DNA of 49,109 nucleotides from Methanomassiliicoccales archaeon (GTDB lineage: Archaea; Thermoplasmatota; Thermoplasmata; Methanomassiliicoccales; UBA472): the NCBI GenBank assembly GCA_036504055.1, contig DASXVU010000022.1, positions 1 through 49,109 of the forward strand, given 5' to 3'. The translations under genes and the position numbers were made by a program. How positions within the stretch are numbered: position 1 is the stretch's first letter; each line of letters starts with the position of its first letter. The notes below the pieces were generated by a model. It worked only from the letters and a program-made list of their open reading frames with translations. It was not told where the DNA came from and made no database searches. Below, in pieces: positions 26,102 to 33,774 of the stretch.

Positions 26102-26117
26102 ATTAACGATTGTTAAT
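26102..26117 (+). promoter_or_regulatory. Candidate operator, copy 1 (ATTAACGATTGTTAAT)
   Basis: Near-palindromic ATTAACGATTGTTAAT, the most complete copy of the shared motif. It lies between the com operon start (25885) and tusA (26453), beside a TATA-like stretch. The flanking TGTTATTG extends the right half. Confidence 0.55.
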
Positions 26118-26399
26118 TGTTATTGACTCGGTCAACATTACTGGAGCCGAACAATATGTTATAGATGCATCACCGAGATCGAATTTCTATCGATATTCGG
26201 GTCAGCGGTTCCTTTTCAGCGTCTATCAGAATTCTTTGTGATGAAGACCTCGATCGAACAAATCTCAATCAAGAATCCATCTCGCTAAGCGATCGATCCT
26301 CGATGATAACAAGGCACAAGTCGCCAGTTGTTGATCAGATTTGCGCTCCAGTTGCCACGTTTGTTTGAGTCCCTTATTATTGAACGCTCAGGTTAAATA

Positions 26400-26415
26400 A
26401 TTAACAATAGTTAAA
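26400..26415 (+). promoter_or_regulatory. Candidate operator, copy 2, at the tusA promoter
   Basis: ATTAACAATAGTTAAA overlaps the end of a TTAAATAA TATA-like element, about 38 bases before the tusA ATG. A factor bound here would overlap the promoter or the transcription start. Confidence 0.5.
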
Positions 26416-26452
26416 TATGAAATATAACCCATTCTCCTTATGGGTGGATTCT

Positions 26453-26683
26453 ATGGCAGAGATCAAGGTCGATTGCATGGGCAGGAACTGTCCAACGCCA
26501 CTGGTTGAAACCAGGAAAGCGCTGCGAAGGGCGAAGATCGGAGATGTCATTGAGATCACCGGTGACCATCCAGCTTCCAAGAAGGAAATTCCCATGGCAG
26601 TTACGTCCTTGGGACAGGAACTCCTTGACATAAAGGACGAGGGAAAGACCTGGCGAATACGGATCAAGAAAGTGAAGGAGTGA
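26453..26683 (+). CDS. TusA-family sulfur-carrier protein
   Basis: 76 residues with the CPxP signature: Cys13 in GRNCPTPLVETRKAL, the residue that carries persulfide. A second cysteine (Cys8) sits five residues before it. The rest is the small alpha-beta fold of TusA/SirA (PMAVTSLGQELLDI). The ATG at 26453 has a GGTGG site before it; the longer frame starting at 26417 is not needed. It is the first gene of a tight operon: DsrE-like protein 6 bases on, then a desulfurase homologue and IscU, so it probably hands sulfur along this chain. Confidence 0.92.
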   Translation: MAEIKVDCMGRNCPTPLVETRKALRRAKIGDVIEITGDHPASKKEIPMAVTSLGQELLDIKDEGKTWRIRIKKVKE

Positions 26684-26688
26684 GATAA

Positions 26689-27108
26689 ATGGCAGAAAGG
26701 GCTACGATAATCCTTCACAGCGGGGATATGGACAAGGTCTATAGCGCGCTCATAATCGGGAATGGGGCGCTCTCCATGGGCATGGAGGCGACCATCTATT
26801 TCACCTTCTGGGGCCTCCAAAGGCTAAAGAAGGGCGGGTTAGATAAAGGAAAACTCTCAAAGATGAACATGCTCGGCCTGGGACGCTCCATGGTAAGATC
26901 AAGGATGGCCAAGGCCGGAGTCGCTGAGCTTGAAAAATTAATGAGCGACTACAAAGAACTGGGCGGAAAGATAATAGCATGCGAGATGACAATGGAGGTC
27001 ATGGGCATCAAGAAAGAGGACCTGAGGCTCGAGCTCATCGACGAGTTCGGAGCTGTAGGTACATACGTCAACGATGCTAAGGACTCCAAGATAACGCTCT
27101 TCATTTGA
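26689..27108 (+). CDS. DsrE/DsrE2-like sulfurtransferase
   Basis: 139 residues of the DsrE fold: ATIILHSGDMDKVYSALIIGNGALSMG, the TFWGL segment typical of DsrE2-like proteins, and a conserved cysteine, Cys98, in GGKIIACEMTMEVMGI. DsrE proteins often form hexamers and accept persulfide from TusA. It starts 6 bases after tusA with GAGATAA upstream. The pairing TusA-DsrE is a known sulfur-relay module; here its downstream partner is a desulfurase homologue with a changed active site. Confidence 0.88.
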   Translation: MAERATIILHSGDMDKVYSALIIGNGALSMGMEATIYFTFWGLQRLKKGGLDKGKLSKMNMLGLGRSMVRSRMAKAGVAELEKLMSDYKELGGKIIACEMTMEVMGIKKEDLRLELIDEFGAVGTYVNDAKDSKITLFI

Positions 27109-27117
27109 GGTGATGAC

Positions 27118-28278
27118 ATGAAAGACAAGGTACATTATTTGGACAATTCGGCCACCACAAGGCTGGATGATCGAGTGCTGGAGGCGATGAGGCCATACTT
27201 CCTCGAACATTATGCGGTAGCGACTTCCGAGTTCGGATATTCCATGGGGTTGGATTCGAGGGAGGCGCTTGACGAAGCCAGGGCATCGATGACGAAATTC
27301 CTGGGGGCAACCCCGGAAGAATTGGTCTTCACTTCGGGCGACACGGAATCGAGCAACACGGCGGTCAAAGGCGCGGTCAAGGCGAACCGGAAAAAGGGAA
27401 AGCATATCATCATTTCCAAGCTCGAGGACTTCCCCGTCCTCAACAGCGCTAAGACGCTGGAGCAGGAAGGAAATTCGGTCACCTACCTGGACGTTGACGC
27501 CGAGGGCTTTGTGGACACCGACAAACTTCAGTCCAGCATCACACCCGAAACGGTCCTGGTCTCCATCCAACACGCCAATCAGGAGATCGGAACGGTTCAG
27601 GACATCAAGGCCGTGGCGGACATATGCCATGACAAAGGCGTCCTATATCATGCAGACGCCACCCATACGTTCCGGCGCCTTCCGCTGGATGTTTCTAAGA
27701 TACCGGTCGATCTTCTTACGATCGCCGCCCATACCATTCACGGACCAAAGGGCGTCGGTGGACTCTTCATCCGGAAGGGAACCCAGATATCCAAATGGAT
27801 GGACGGTGGATTCCAGGAAGCCAACCGGAGGGCAGGCCTGGAGAACATCCCCGGAATCATCGGGTTCGCGAAGGCCGCCGAACTGGTCACGGATGAGGAG
27901 AATGAGTACATCAGGGGTTTGCGGGACGGTCTGATCAAACGCATGATGGAAGCAGTGCCCCAAACCATTCTGAACGGCTCAGCGTCCAAGAGGACCCCGC
28001 AGAATGCCAACATCACCTTCCACTACGTCGAAGGCGAATCGATCACCCTGCACCTGGACATGAGGGGATTCGAGGTCAGTACAGGCTCGGCCTGCTTCAG
28101 CCGGACATTGGAGGCCAGCCACGTGATTATGGGCATCGGCGGAAACCACGAGCGGGCCCATGGTTCGATCCGGTTCACCTTCAGCCGGTTCAACGACATG
28201 GAGGATGTGGACGCGGCCGTCGAATCGTGCGCAGAGATCATAGCCAACCTGAGGAAGATCAGTCCATTGAAGAAGTAA
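27118..28278 (+). CDS. IscS/NifS-like protein lacking the PLP lysine
   Basis: 386 residues, IscS-like throughout (YLDNSATTRLDDRVLEAM, SGDTESSNTA, STGSACFSR). Key residues, whose positions match E. coli IscS numbering, are changed: residue 206, where the PLP lysine should be (HK-x-GPKG), is Thr in HTIHGPKG; His104 is Asp; Gln183 is His. Asp180 and the mobile-loop cysteine (Cys326) are kept. So it should not bind PLP covalently or run the normal desulfurase reaction. I recall that the Archaeoglobus IscS also lacks this lysine and may serve as a cluster-assembly partner. The gene follows the DsrE-like gene by nine bases and precedes IscU by nine, so a sulfur-accepting or scaffold-partner role is plausible. 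Confidence 0.9.
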   Translation: MKDKVHYLDNSATTRLDDRVLEAMRPYFLEHYAVATSEFGYSMGLDSREALDEARASMTKFLGATPEELVFTSGDTESSNTAVKGAVKANRKKGKHIIISKLEDFPVLNSAKTLEQEGNSVTYLDVDAEGFVDTDKLQSSITPETVLVSIQHANQEIGTVQDIKAVADICHDKGVLYHADATHTFRRLPLDVSKIPVDLLTIAAHTIHGPKGVGGLFIRKGTQISKWMDGGFQEANRRAGLENIPGIIGFAKAAELVTDEENEYIRGLRDGLIKRMMEAVPQTILNGSASKRTPQNANITFHYVEGESITLHLDMRGFEVSTGSACFSRTLEASHVIMGIGGNHERAHGSIRFTFSRFNDMEDVDAAVESCAEIIANLRKISPLKK

Positions 28279-28287
28279 GGTGAAAAA

Positions 28288-28929
28288 ATGAAATTCCCAT
28301 ACAACGAAACGGTGCTGGAGCACTTCAAGAATCCAAAGAACGTAGGAAAGATCGAGAACGCGGACGGCAAGGCCATGGTGGGCAGTCCTGCCTGCGGCGA
28401 CATGGTGGCACTCTATGTAATGGTGGACGAGGCGACAAAGGTCATAACCGACATAAAGTTCGAGTCGTACGGTTGTGCCTCAAACATCGCCACCGCTTCC
28501 ATCATCACCGAGCTCGCCAAGGGCAAGACGATCGACAAGGCAAAGGAGATCAGCTGGAGGGATGCGGCGGATGCATTGGGAGGGCTGCCGAAGGTCAAGG
28601 TACACTGCTCCGTGCTGGCGGTCGAGGCTCTCCACGAAGCCATAACCAACTATGAGGAGAGGCACGGGCTGGTCAAAGAGAAGGTACCGACCACGGTGGA
28701 GATCGTGCAGCGCCGGCTGAAGACCGTCATGAACCCACTCGCCGGCCTGGACATCGTCCGGACCGAGATGGTGAAGGACATCAAAGTGGAGGATGGAGTT
28801 GTTTCGATCGACCTCGATCTGGCCGTGAACAACCTGTTCGCTTCCAATATCGAGGAGGAGATCAAGGAGAAGATCGGGAACATCTGGGACGTCAAAGAGG
28901 TCAAGATCAAGTTCGGGGACCCGGTGTGA
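28288..28929 (+). CDS. IscU-type scaffold fused to a DUF59 domain
   Basis: 213 residues. Residues 1-125 are IscU: ACGDMV with Cys36, YGCASN with Cys63 and VHCSV with Cys107, the three cluster ligands. Residues ~135-213 are a separate domain, VEIVQRRLKTVMNPLAGLDIV...VKDIKVEDGVVSIDL, resembling DUF59 (MIP18/SufT-like), which in other organisms acts in cluster maturation. The start has AAGGTGAAAAA before it. As the last gene of the tusA operon it likely receives sulfur and iron to build clusters. The fusion is less common than stand-alone IscU. Confidence 0.88.
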   Translation: MKFPYNETVLEHFKNPKNVGKIENADGKAMVGSPACGDMVALYVMVDEATKVITDIKFESYGCASNIATASIITELAKGKTIDKAKEISWRDAADALGGLPKVKVHCSVLAVEALHEAITNYEERHGLVKEKVPTTVEIVQRRLKTVMNPLAGLDIVRTEMVKDIKVEDGVVSIDLDLAVNNLFASNIEEEIKEKIGNIWDVKEVKIKFGDPV

Positions 28930-29016
28930 AACGCCTTATCTAATCTCTTTCGTCTTTTCCTTCTTGCCATCACAAATCGATAGAACCGGAATACCCTTCT
29001 TTGATGTAGTTACATT

Positions 29017-29032
29017 CTTCACAATCGTTAAT
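29017..29032 (-). promoter_or_regulatory. Candidate operator, copy 3
   Basis: Read on the minus strand: ATTAACGATTGTGAAG. It shares the exact 11-mer TTAACGATTGT with copies 1 and 5 and lies 51 bases before the radical SAM gene start. Confidence 0.5.
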
Positions 29033-29082
29033 ATGATATAATGATTCACCATTTGCGGTCGTGACAGACCTGGCAGGCAACC

Positions 29083-29496
29083 ATGAAAGAAAACGAGGTC
29101 GCGAAGTCGTTGGTGGAGAAGAAAGCATCACTGCTGCTGGGCGGACGGGTAAAGATACCTTCGGACATGAAGCTCCCTTACAGGACTAGTTGTTCCACCG
29201 CCGGACCAGGAGCGGGGAGCACGGGGATAGTGCTCACCTTCGGCGGCATGAGGGTCAAGAAGGCGGTATCCCGTGAGGATGGGGACTTCGAACTGGTCCC
29301 TCACGACGGCCGTTACTCCCTATGGCGCAACGGCAAGATGTTCATCGAGGATGTGGAGATCAAGCCCGTGGTCTTCCATGCACCGGGACAGGCGTTCTTC
29401 AACCTTGACAATCGCTGCATCTACGGCTGCACCTTCTGCTCATCCCCTCTTCTGGATGAGGGACTGGACAAGGCAGATGGGAATGGAGAACGATGA
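29083..29496 (+). pseudogene. Truncated radical SAM protein (N-terminal part)
   Basis: 137 residues. The N-terminal part has KIPSDMKLPYRTSCSTAGPGAGSTG and AFFNLDNRCIYGCTFCSSP, the last being the CxxxCxxC motif that binds the radical SAM cluster. The protein should then run on for 200 or more residues, but the frame stops about fifteen residues after the motif. From 29456 another frame takes over, encoding short repeats. I take the gene as cut by a deletion or by the expansion of the repeat. The enzyme cannot act as it stands. An operator-like copy lies just upstream. Confidence 0.7.
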
Positions 29497-29851
29497 CTTT
29501 GCCATTTATTTGGGCAGAGAGCTGGGCAGGGCGTTCAAGGACCTTGGCAAGGAAGAGAGGGACTGGACGAGACAGATGGTGTTGGACAATGAGGAATTTG
29601 CCATGTATCTGGGCCGGGAATTTGGACGATCGTTCAAGGAACTCAGAAAGGACGAAAGGGAGTGGACATGGCAGCACGCCATGGAGAACTATAGCTTCGC
29701 AATATACCTGGGCCGGGAGCTCGGAAGGGCATTCAACAAGCTGGGCAGTGAAGAGAGAGACTGGGTGATGAAGAGCGAGCGCTTCGCCAAGGGCCTGGGC
29801 TGGGGCATCGGGGATTCGTCCGATGACCTGAGCAAGGATAGAAAGACGTAG
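29456..29851 (+). CDS. Repeat protein: three copies of a 33-residue motif
   Basis: 131 residues if started at the ATG at 29456. The unit is RDWTRQM, then a short D/N-rich stretch, then FAIYLGRELGRAFKDLGKEE, repeated three times in close copies (starts near residues 2, 35 and 68) with a degenerate fourth. DNA period is 99 bases. The first copy overlaps the end of the radical SAM frame, in another frame. The sequence is helical and charged. Function unknown. It may be a newly expanded frame rather than a conserved gene; alternative ATGs lie at 29477 and 29483. Confidence 0.5.
   Translation: MRDWTRQMGMENDDFAIYLGRELGRAFKDLGKEERDWTRQMVLDNEEFAMYLGREFGRSFKELRKDEREWTWQHAMENYSFAIYLGRELGRAFNKLGSEERDWVMKSERFAKGLGWGIGDSSDDLSKDRKT
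29459..29755 (+). repeat. 99-bp tandem repeat, three copies
   Basis: Three tandem 99-base units starting around 29459, 29558 and 29657. They share gggactggacnnnacag-like starts and a later tatctgggccggga-like core. Copies differ by substitutions but keep the frame, so each encodes the same 33-residue motif. Confidence 0.7.
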
Positions 29852-30183
29852 GGAGCTGTCCGAATCAACCAAAGGCACCGCCCCCGAGTATCTAGATGGA
29901 CGGCTTCAGACCACTGAACCTGTTTGGGGGGCTCCCGCTCCGACACCGTGTATCGACGGGATCCTGTGGAGGTTCAACGATCTTGGCCAGCAGAGGTCGG
30001 ATCTTTCTTTTACGGACCGTGCAAGGGTCTTGTTCCATTTCTGAACCATTATTTTCGATTTCACATTAACTTGATGGTATTGTTCGGTCGAGAAGAATAT
30101 CATCCGTTTTCTTCAGCGTGTAGCCTTACTGTAACGGCTCGGGATATCGACCCCGGGACCGGTCTGCCTTCAGAGGCACTCAC
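29852..30183. other. Intergenic region before the pilin-like genes
   Basis: About 330 bases with no gene seen. It contains an A/T-rich stretch (30045-30075) that could hold the promoter of the pilin-like operon. No ribosome site with a strong match precedes 30184. Confidence 0.4.
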
Positions 30184-30660
30184 ATGAGGATGAGAACACA
30201 ATTCAAGAGAGACCGGAGCGGTGGGATCGAGGGACTGCCGTTGCAGTTGATGATCATGGTATTGATAGCCGGGATCGGCTCTGCCGTCCTTCTGGGATGG
30301 ATGGGCAATCTGAACGCACCTCAATCGATCGGTTCCGTCACCGCGACGCCGATGGAGCTGGTGGCCCACGATGGGAACGGCGATGGCATCTTTGAGGCCA
30401 GGAATGTTGATGTTACCATCACGGTTTCAGATGCGAAAGGAGATCCGGTGACAGGGGCAACCGTCGTGCTGGACGGGTGTAACATCGCCAAACAGGATGG
30501 TACCCGGCCATATGGAACGACAGATTCCAACGGTCGGATAACGCTCAACAACCTTCAGCTCACACAGACCGGAAAGGCGGTCGGGTTCGTATCTGTGACC
30601 GTCACCAAGAGCGGATACGGCACCGATTCCGGCCTGAGCATCCCGGTCATCTCGGGGTGA
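30184..30660 (+). CDS. Archaeal type IV pilin-like secreted protein with Ig-like domain
   Basis: 158 residues. A short basic head, DRSGGIEGLPLQL, leads into a hydrophobic helix (MIMVLIAGIGSAVLLGWMG), the class III signal seen in archaeal pilins, cut by a prepilin peptidase. The remaining ~110 residues look like a carboxypeptidase-regulatory or Ig-like beta domain: VDVTITVSDAKGDPVTGATVVLDG. It is the first of three genes with this head. No assembly ATPase or membrane platform lies in the window. It probably forms part of a cell-surface pilus. Confidence 0.75.
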   Translation: MRMRTQFKRDRSGGIEGLPLQLMIMVLIAGIGSAVLLGWMGNLNAPQSIGSVTATPMELVAHDGNGDGIFEARNVDVTITVSDAKGDPVTGATVVLDGCNIAKQDGTRPYGTTDSNGRITLNNLQLTQTGKAVGFVSVTVTKSGYGTDSGLSIPVISG

Positions 30661-30664
30661 TGGC

Positions 30665-31114
30665 TTGGCGATTAAGGACCGGCGAGGGCTTGAGGGGATG
30701 CCCCTCAAGCTCCTTATCGTTTCTCTTCTGATCTCCCTTTCGGCACCGGTCGTCCTTTCCAGTGTCAGCACGTTCCAGTCCGGGACCTCAGAGTCCCAGG
30801 CTCTGAGCGCGGCTGAGCATATCAGGCAAACGATAACCGCGGCGTACCTTTCCGGTCCCGGCAACCACCGGGTCATGGATTCGCCTTTGACCGACGGCAA
30901 GTGCACCATCACGATCGGCGGTGATCTCAACCAGACCGAGTCGATGGTCATTAAGGTGATCCATGAGGGCGGGGTCGACCGCATCTACTTAACAGACCCG
31001 TCCATCAGGGTCACAACCGTCAGTGGCCATCCTTTCCAATTGACCTCGGACACGGTTCGGATATCGTTCACCTGCGTATCCGGCAACGGGACCTATGTGG
31101 TGGTGGGCCTATGA
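30665..31114 (+). CDS. Archaeal pilin-like protein
   Basis: 149 residues, with RRGLEGMPLKLL followed by a hydrophobic helix (IVSLLISLSAPVVLSS), the same type of head as the previous protein. The rest is beta-rich and polar (TITIGGDLNQ). It starts four bases after the first pilin-like gene. It overlaps the next gene by four bases (ATGA). Such minor pilins usually prime or cap a pilus. Confidence 0.7.
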   Translation: MAIKDRRGLEGMPLKLLIVSLLISLSAPVVLSSVSTFQSGTSESQALSAAEHIRQTITAAYLSGPGNHRVMDSPLTDGKCTITIGGDLNQTESMVIKVIHEGGVDRIYLTDPSIRVTTVSGHPFQLTSDTVRISFTCVSGNGTYVVVGL

Positions 31115-31554
31115 TGGAGTTCTTTTTATCCAAGGTATGGCTGTTCGTGTGCGGCATCGCCGTCACCAGCGTGCTGGTTCTGGCGTTCTCCGGGTTGGGC
31201 CATTCCGTGACCGACGACGAATCCCAGCGCCGGGTCGCTCAGATGGCAGATGCCCTGGACTCCGTTTCTGATTCACCTGACAATGTCCATATGACCATAA
31301 GGGTGGCGGACTACCTGCCGGATGGGAAGTCCCATCTCCTGATGTCGAAGGGATAAATCTGCATCGAATCCGGAGGCGTACGGAAATATGCGATAATGCA
31401 CTCCTCTATATCCGTTAACGACAGCAATGGCACCAGCTCGGACAGCCTTACACTGGTCCATGGTGATATTCTCATTGTAACCAAGGACCCTGCGGGTAAA
31501 GGTATCATCCAGGTTCAGGTGGCGAAGGAACGTACCGTCTCCTTGACCGCCTGA
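31111..31554 (+). pseudogene. Pilus-associated protein gene interrupted by an in-frame TAA
   Basis: The gene begins MEFFLSKVWLFVCGIAV, an N-terminal helix, and runs 81 residues to TAA (31354-31356). The same frame then continues without a stop for 65 more codons (ICIESGGVRKY... GDILIVTKDPAGKGIIQVQVAKERTVSLTA) to TGA at 31552-31554. The continuation looks like the missing C-terminal beta domain of a pilin-like protein, so the TAA is probably a nonsense change. Alternatives are a sequence error or stop-codon read-through; TAA is not the pyrrolysine codon. Its last 40 bases overlap the convergent SufS-type gene. Confidence 0.6.
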
Positions 31555-32726
31555 ACAAATCGTTCGCAATCGTTCTTGCTGGTGTAGAGATAAAATGATG
31601 CGCGGGCTGCCCCGTCGATCTCCCTTTTCAGGAAGAACGGATGAACGCAATGCATACCCGACCGGATCATTATCCCGGACATCTCGTCCAGGATCATGGC
31701 CACGTCGTGCGAGCGCATGCCGCTGATGTTGAACGAGTAGATGCTGCCGCGCGATTCCGGGTCCTCAGGACCTATGACGGTTATCTTCTCCTCTCCCGCC
31801 AGGCCTTCGGTGACGATACGGTTGCATTCGATGTCGTGCTCCATCACATCGTCCATACCGATCGTCCTCAGGTAGTCGACAGCCGTCCCGGAACCGATGA
31901 TGCCAGCATAGTTCAGCAGACCGGACTCGAAGCGTTCCGGTATGGGGAGCAGGTCCACCTTGTCATAGGTGGTCAGGCTCACCCCGCCGCCGCCGACTAT
32001 CAGGGGATCGACGTTATCGAGCAGTTCCTTCTTGCCGTAAAGGACGCCCACCCCGGAAGGGCCGAGCATCTTGTGCATCGAGAATGCGAAGAAATCAACG
32101 TCCATGTCCTCCATGTCGACCTTCATGTGCGGTGCCGACTGCGCCCCGTCGACCATGACCAGCGAGCCATTGTCATGCGATATCTCGCAGATCTCCTTGA
32201 CCGGGATGGTAGTGCCGGTGACGTTGTTGGTCTGGACCACGCTGACGAGCCTGACCTTCTTACTGAGGGCCTGCTTGAGCGCTTCAAGGTCAAATGACCC
32301 GTCCTCCGGTGTGTCGACTATGACCCGATCCACGCCATCGGTCTTCTTAAGCAAAAGCCAGGGGACATGGTTGCTGTTATGCTCCATGTCCGTCGTTAGC
32401 ACCGCATCCCCTTTCTTGAGGCCAAGGCCGCGGGCGATCAGGTTGATCGATTCGGTCGCGTTCTTGGTGAAGATGACCTGGTCGTACGAATCCGAACCGA
32501 TGAAATCAGATATCTTCTCCCTCGCTTCGTCGACCTTGATCGAGACCTGGGTGGCCAGGCGGTGCACGCTCCTCCCGCCGCAGGCAGGATATTCATAATA
32601 ATATGAATCCATGGCCTCGACCACCTGTCTGGGCCTGAGGCTCTGGCACGCCGTATCAAGGTAGACCGGGCTCTTCTCCCCTTTTGAAAGAATGGGAAAA
32701 TCGCCCCTTATCCTATCGATGTCCAT
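31515..32726 (-). CDS. SufS-type cysteine desulfurase
   Basis: 403 residues, group II (SufS/CsdA) type. Present are YLDTACQSLRP, TKNATESINL, HNSNHVPW, the PLP lysine Lys219 in MHKMLGPSG, and the catalytic cysteine Cys360 in RSGMHCVHPF. It releases sulfur from cysteine to make persulfide. It stands alone, without sufBCD. It is divergent from the unknown gene at 32864. Unlike the desulfurase homologue at 27118-28278, its active site is complete. Confidence 0.93.
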   Translation of the reverse strand: MDIDRIRGDFPILSKGEKSPVYLDTACQSLRPRQVVEAMDSYYYEYPACGGRSVHRLATQVSIKVDEAREKISDFIGSDSYDQVIFTKNATESINLIARGLGLKKGDAVLTTDMEHNSNHVPWLLLKKTDGVDRVIVDTPEDGSFDLEALKQALSKKVRLVSVVQTNNVTGTTIPVKEICEISHDNGSLVMVDGAQSAPHMKVDMEDMDVDFFAFSMHKMLGPSGVGVLYGKKELLDNVDPLIVGGGGVSLTTYDKVDLLPIPERFESGLLNYAGIIGSGTAVDYLRTIGMDDVMEHDIECNRIVTEGLAGEEKITVIGPEDPESRGSIYSFNISGMRSHDVAMILDEMSGIMIRSGMHCVHPFFLKREIDGAARASFYLYTSKNDCERFVQAVKETVRSFAT

Positions 32727-32863
32727 CGGACACGAGAATCAGGAAGAGCATATATCTATCCTTTTGGCAGACAGTTTTAGATACCTTCGGTGGAAATTGT
32801 ATCATGGGATGCGTTCCAAATGATGCCGGTCCATGTATCTATGGGCCGGATGGGGGCAGATAT

Positions 32864-33646
32864 ATGAAGGATGGAATTGGGTCAGAAAAGGAAATGGACC
32901 GGACGCTGCAGCCACCGCGTGAATTACAGAAGAACGAACTCCATAGGCGAGTTATCCAAAGGACTAGACGGAGGAACAGGAAGGGTGGACCGACCGTTGG
33001 ACCGGATAGTTCAGCTGCCAACCCCGATACCCCTCTAAGCCGTTTCATACGGAGCATAATAATCGATTACGAGAAGTGGCACGACGGGACCGGCTATGAC
33101 CTGGATGCGCTGGAACAAGCCTCCGCCGACGAACGTTCAGCCATCGAGAAGGTCCTGATCACCAGTAAAGGACGCGACTGGCGCGACATCGAGGCGCTGG
33201 CCGAGCTGGACACTCCTCGTTCCCGGAAAGAGCTCCGCGACGCGTTCGCGACCGGTGATCTGCGGGTGCGAATGGCGGTGATAAGCTATGCACCGGACAC
33301 CGTCAATCATAATGAGAAGCTCGAAGCCATCGTCCATGCGCTGCGCGTGGGGAACATCTACGGAGGGCTGTCACATGCCCTGGACCTGGTCGAGGAATTC
33401 CATCCACCAGAGGTGGTGGAGGAGCTGTTCCGCGGAGTCCAGGTACGGGAGGGGGAGGTAGCGGTGAACTTCGCAGCCATGCTCCTGTTCATCCATGGCA
33501 AGGCCCAGGAGCCCTTCGATTGGGCGCAGAGGCCGTTCCTGCTTCGCTTCAACACCGACGATGCGGATGAGCGCAGGACGGCGTTCGTGGAGCTATGTCA
33601 GATGATCGGAGTCAAGGTCGAGGACCATTCCGTCAGGATGACATGA
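32864..33646 (+). CDS. Conserved protein of unknown function, helical (HEAT-like)
   Basis: 260 residues from the ATG at 32864, which has GGGGGCAG before it; further in-frame ATGs lie upstream (32804) and downstream (32894). The N-terminus is basic and low complexity (HRRVIQRTRRRNRKGG). The rest is helical: ERSAIEKVLITSKGRDWRDIEALAELD and YGGLSHALDLVEEFHPPEVVEELF, with FDWAQRPFLLRF near the end. The regular helix pairs suggest a HEAT-like scaffold. I do not recognise the family. It lies between two cysteine-desulfurase genes but on the opposite strand to the first. Confidence 0.6.
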   Translation: MKDGIGSEKEMDRTLQPPRELQKNELHRRVIQRTRRRNRKGGPTVGPDSSAANPDTPLSRFIRSIIIDYEKWHDGTGYDLDALEQASADERSAIEKVLITSKGRDWRDIEALAELDTPRSRKELRDAFATGDLRVRMAVISYAPDTVNHNEKLEAIVHALRVGNIYGGLSHALDLVEEFHPPEVVEELFRGVQVREGEVAVNFAAMLLFIHGKAQEPFDWAQRPFLLRFNTDDADERRTAFVELCQMIGVKVEDHSVRMT

Positions 33647-33735
33647 TGTGGGATTCGGTCAGCCATCGACAAGGTTCTGAAGGGCTCAGAGGGAAAGCGG
33701 TGGTTGACCAGTCAGTTTATTATATCGGATTTTGT

Positions 33736-33751
33736 GTTATCGATTGTTAAG
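33736..33751 (+). promoter_or_regulatory. Candidate operator, copy 4, before the second iscS
   Basis: GTTATCGATTGTTAAG differs from TTAACGATTGTTAA at one core position (TTATC). It lies just after a TTTATTATATC TATA-like stretch (33716-33726) and 24 bases before the TTG start of iscS. Confidence 0.5.
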
Positions 33752-33774
33752 GTACCGTCAGGAGATGATTTGCA

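Larger units (their letters stand above)
25886..26452. other. Divergent control region between the com operon and the tusA operon
   Basis: About 570 bases without a convincing gene. It contains a TATA-like CAATATATAA (26091-26100), two copies of the TTAACGATTGTTAA-type near-palindrome (26102-26117 and 26400-26415), and a TTAAATAA element (26393-26400) just before tusA. Short frames here lack any motif. Confidence 0.55.

Noticed and set aside
26165-26368. 67-codon frame between the com and tusA operons
   Set aside because: No motif or ribosome site, and it lies in the A/T-rich control region with the operator-like sites.
28960-29082. CRISPR array or defence system
   Set aside because: I found no regularly spaced repeats with unique spacers anywhere in the window and no cas genes. 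The 99-bp repeat at 29459-29755 is contiguous and coding.
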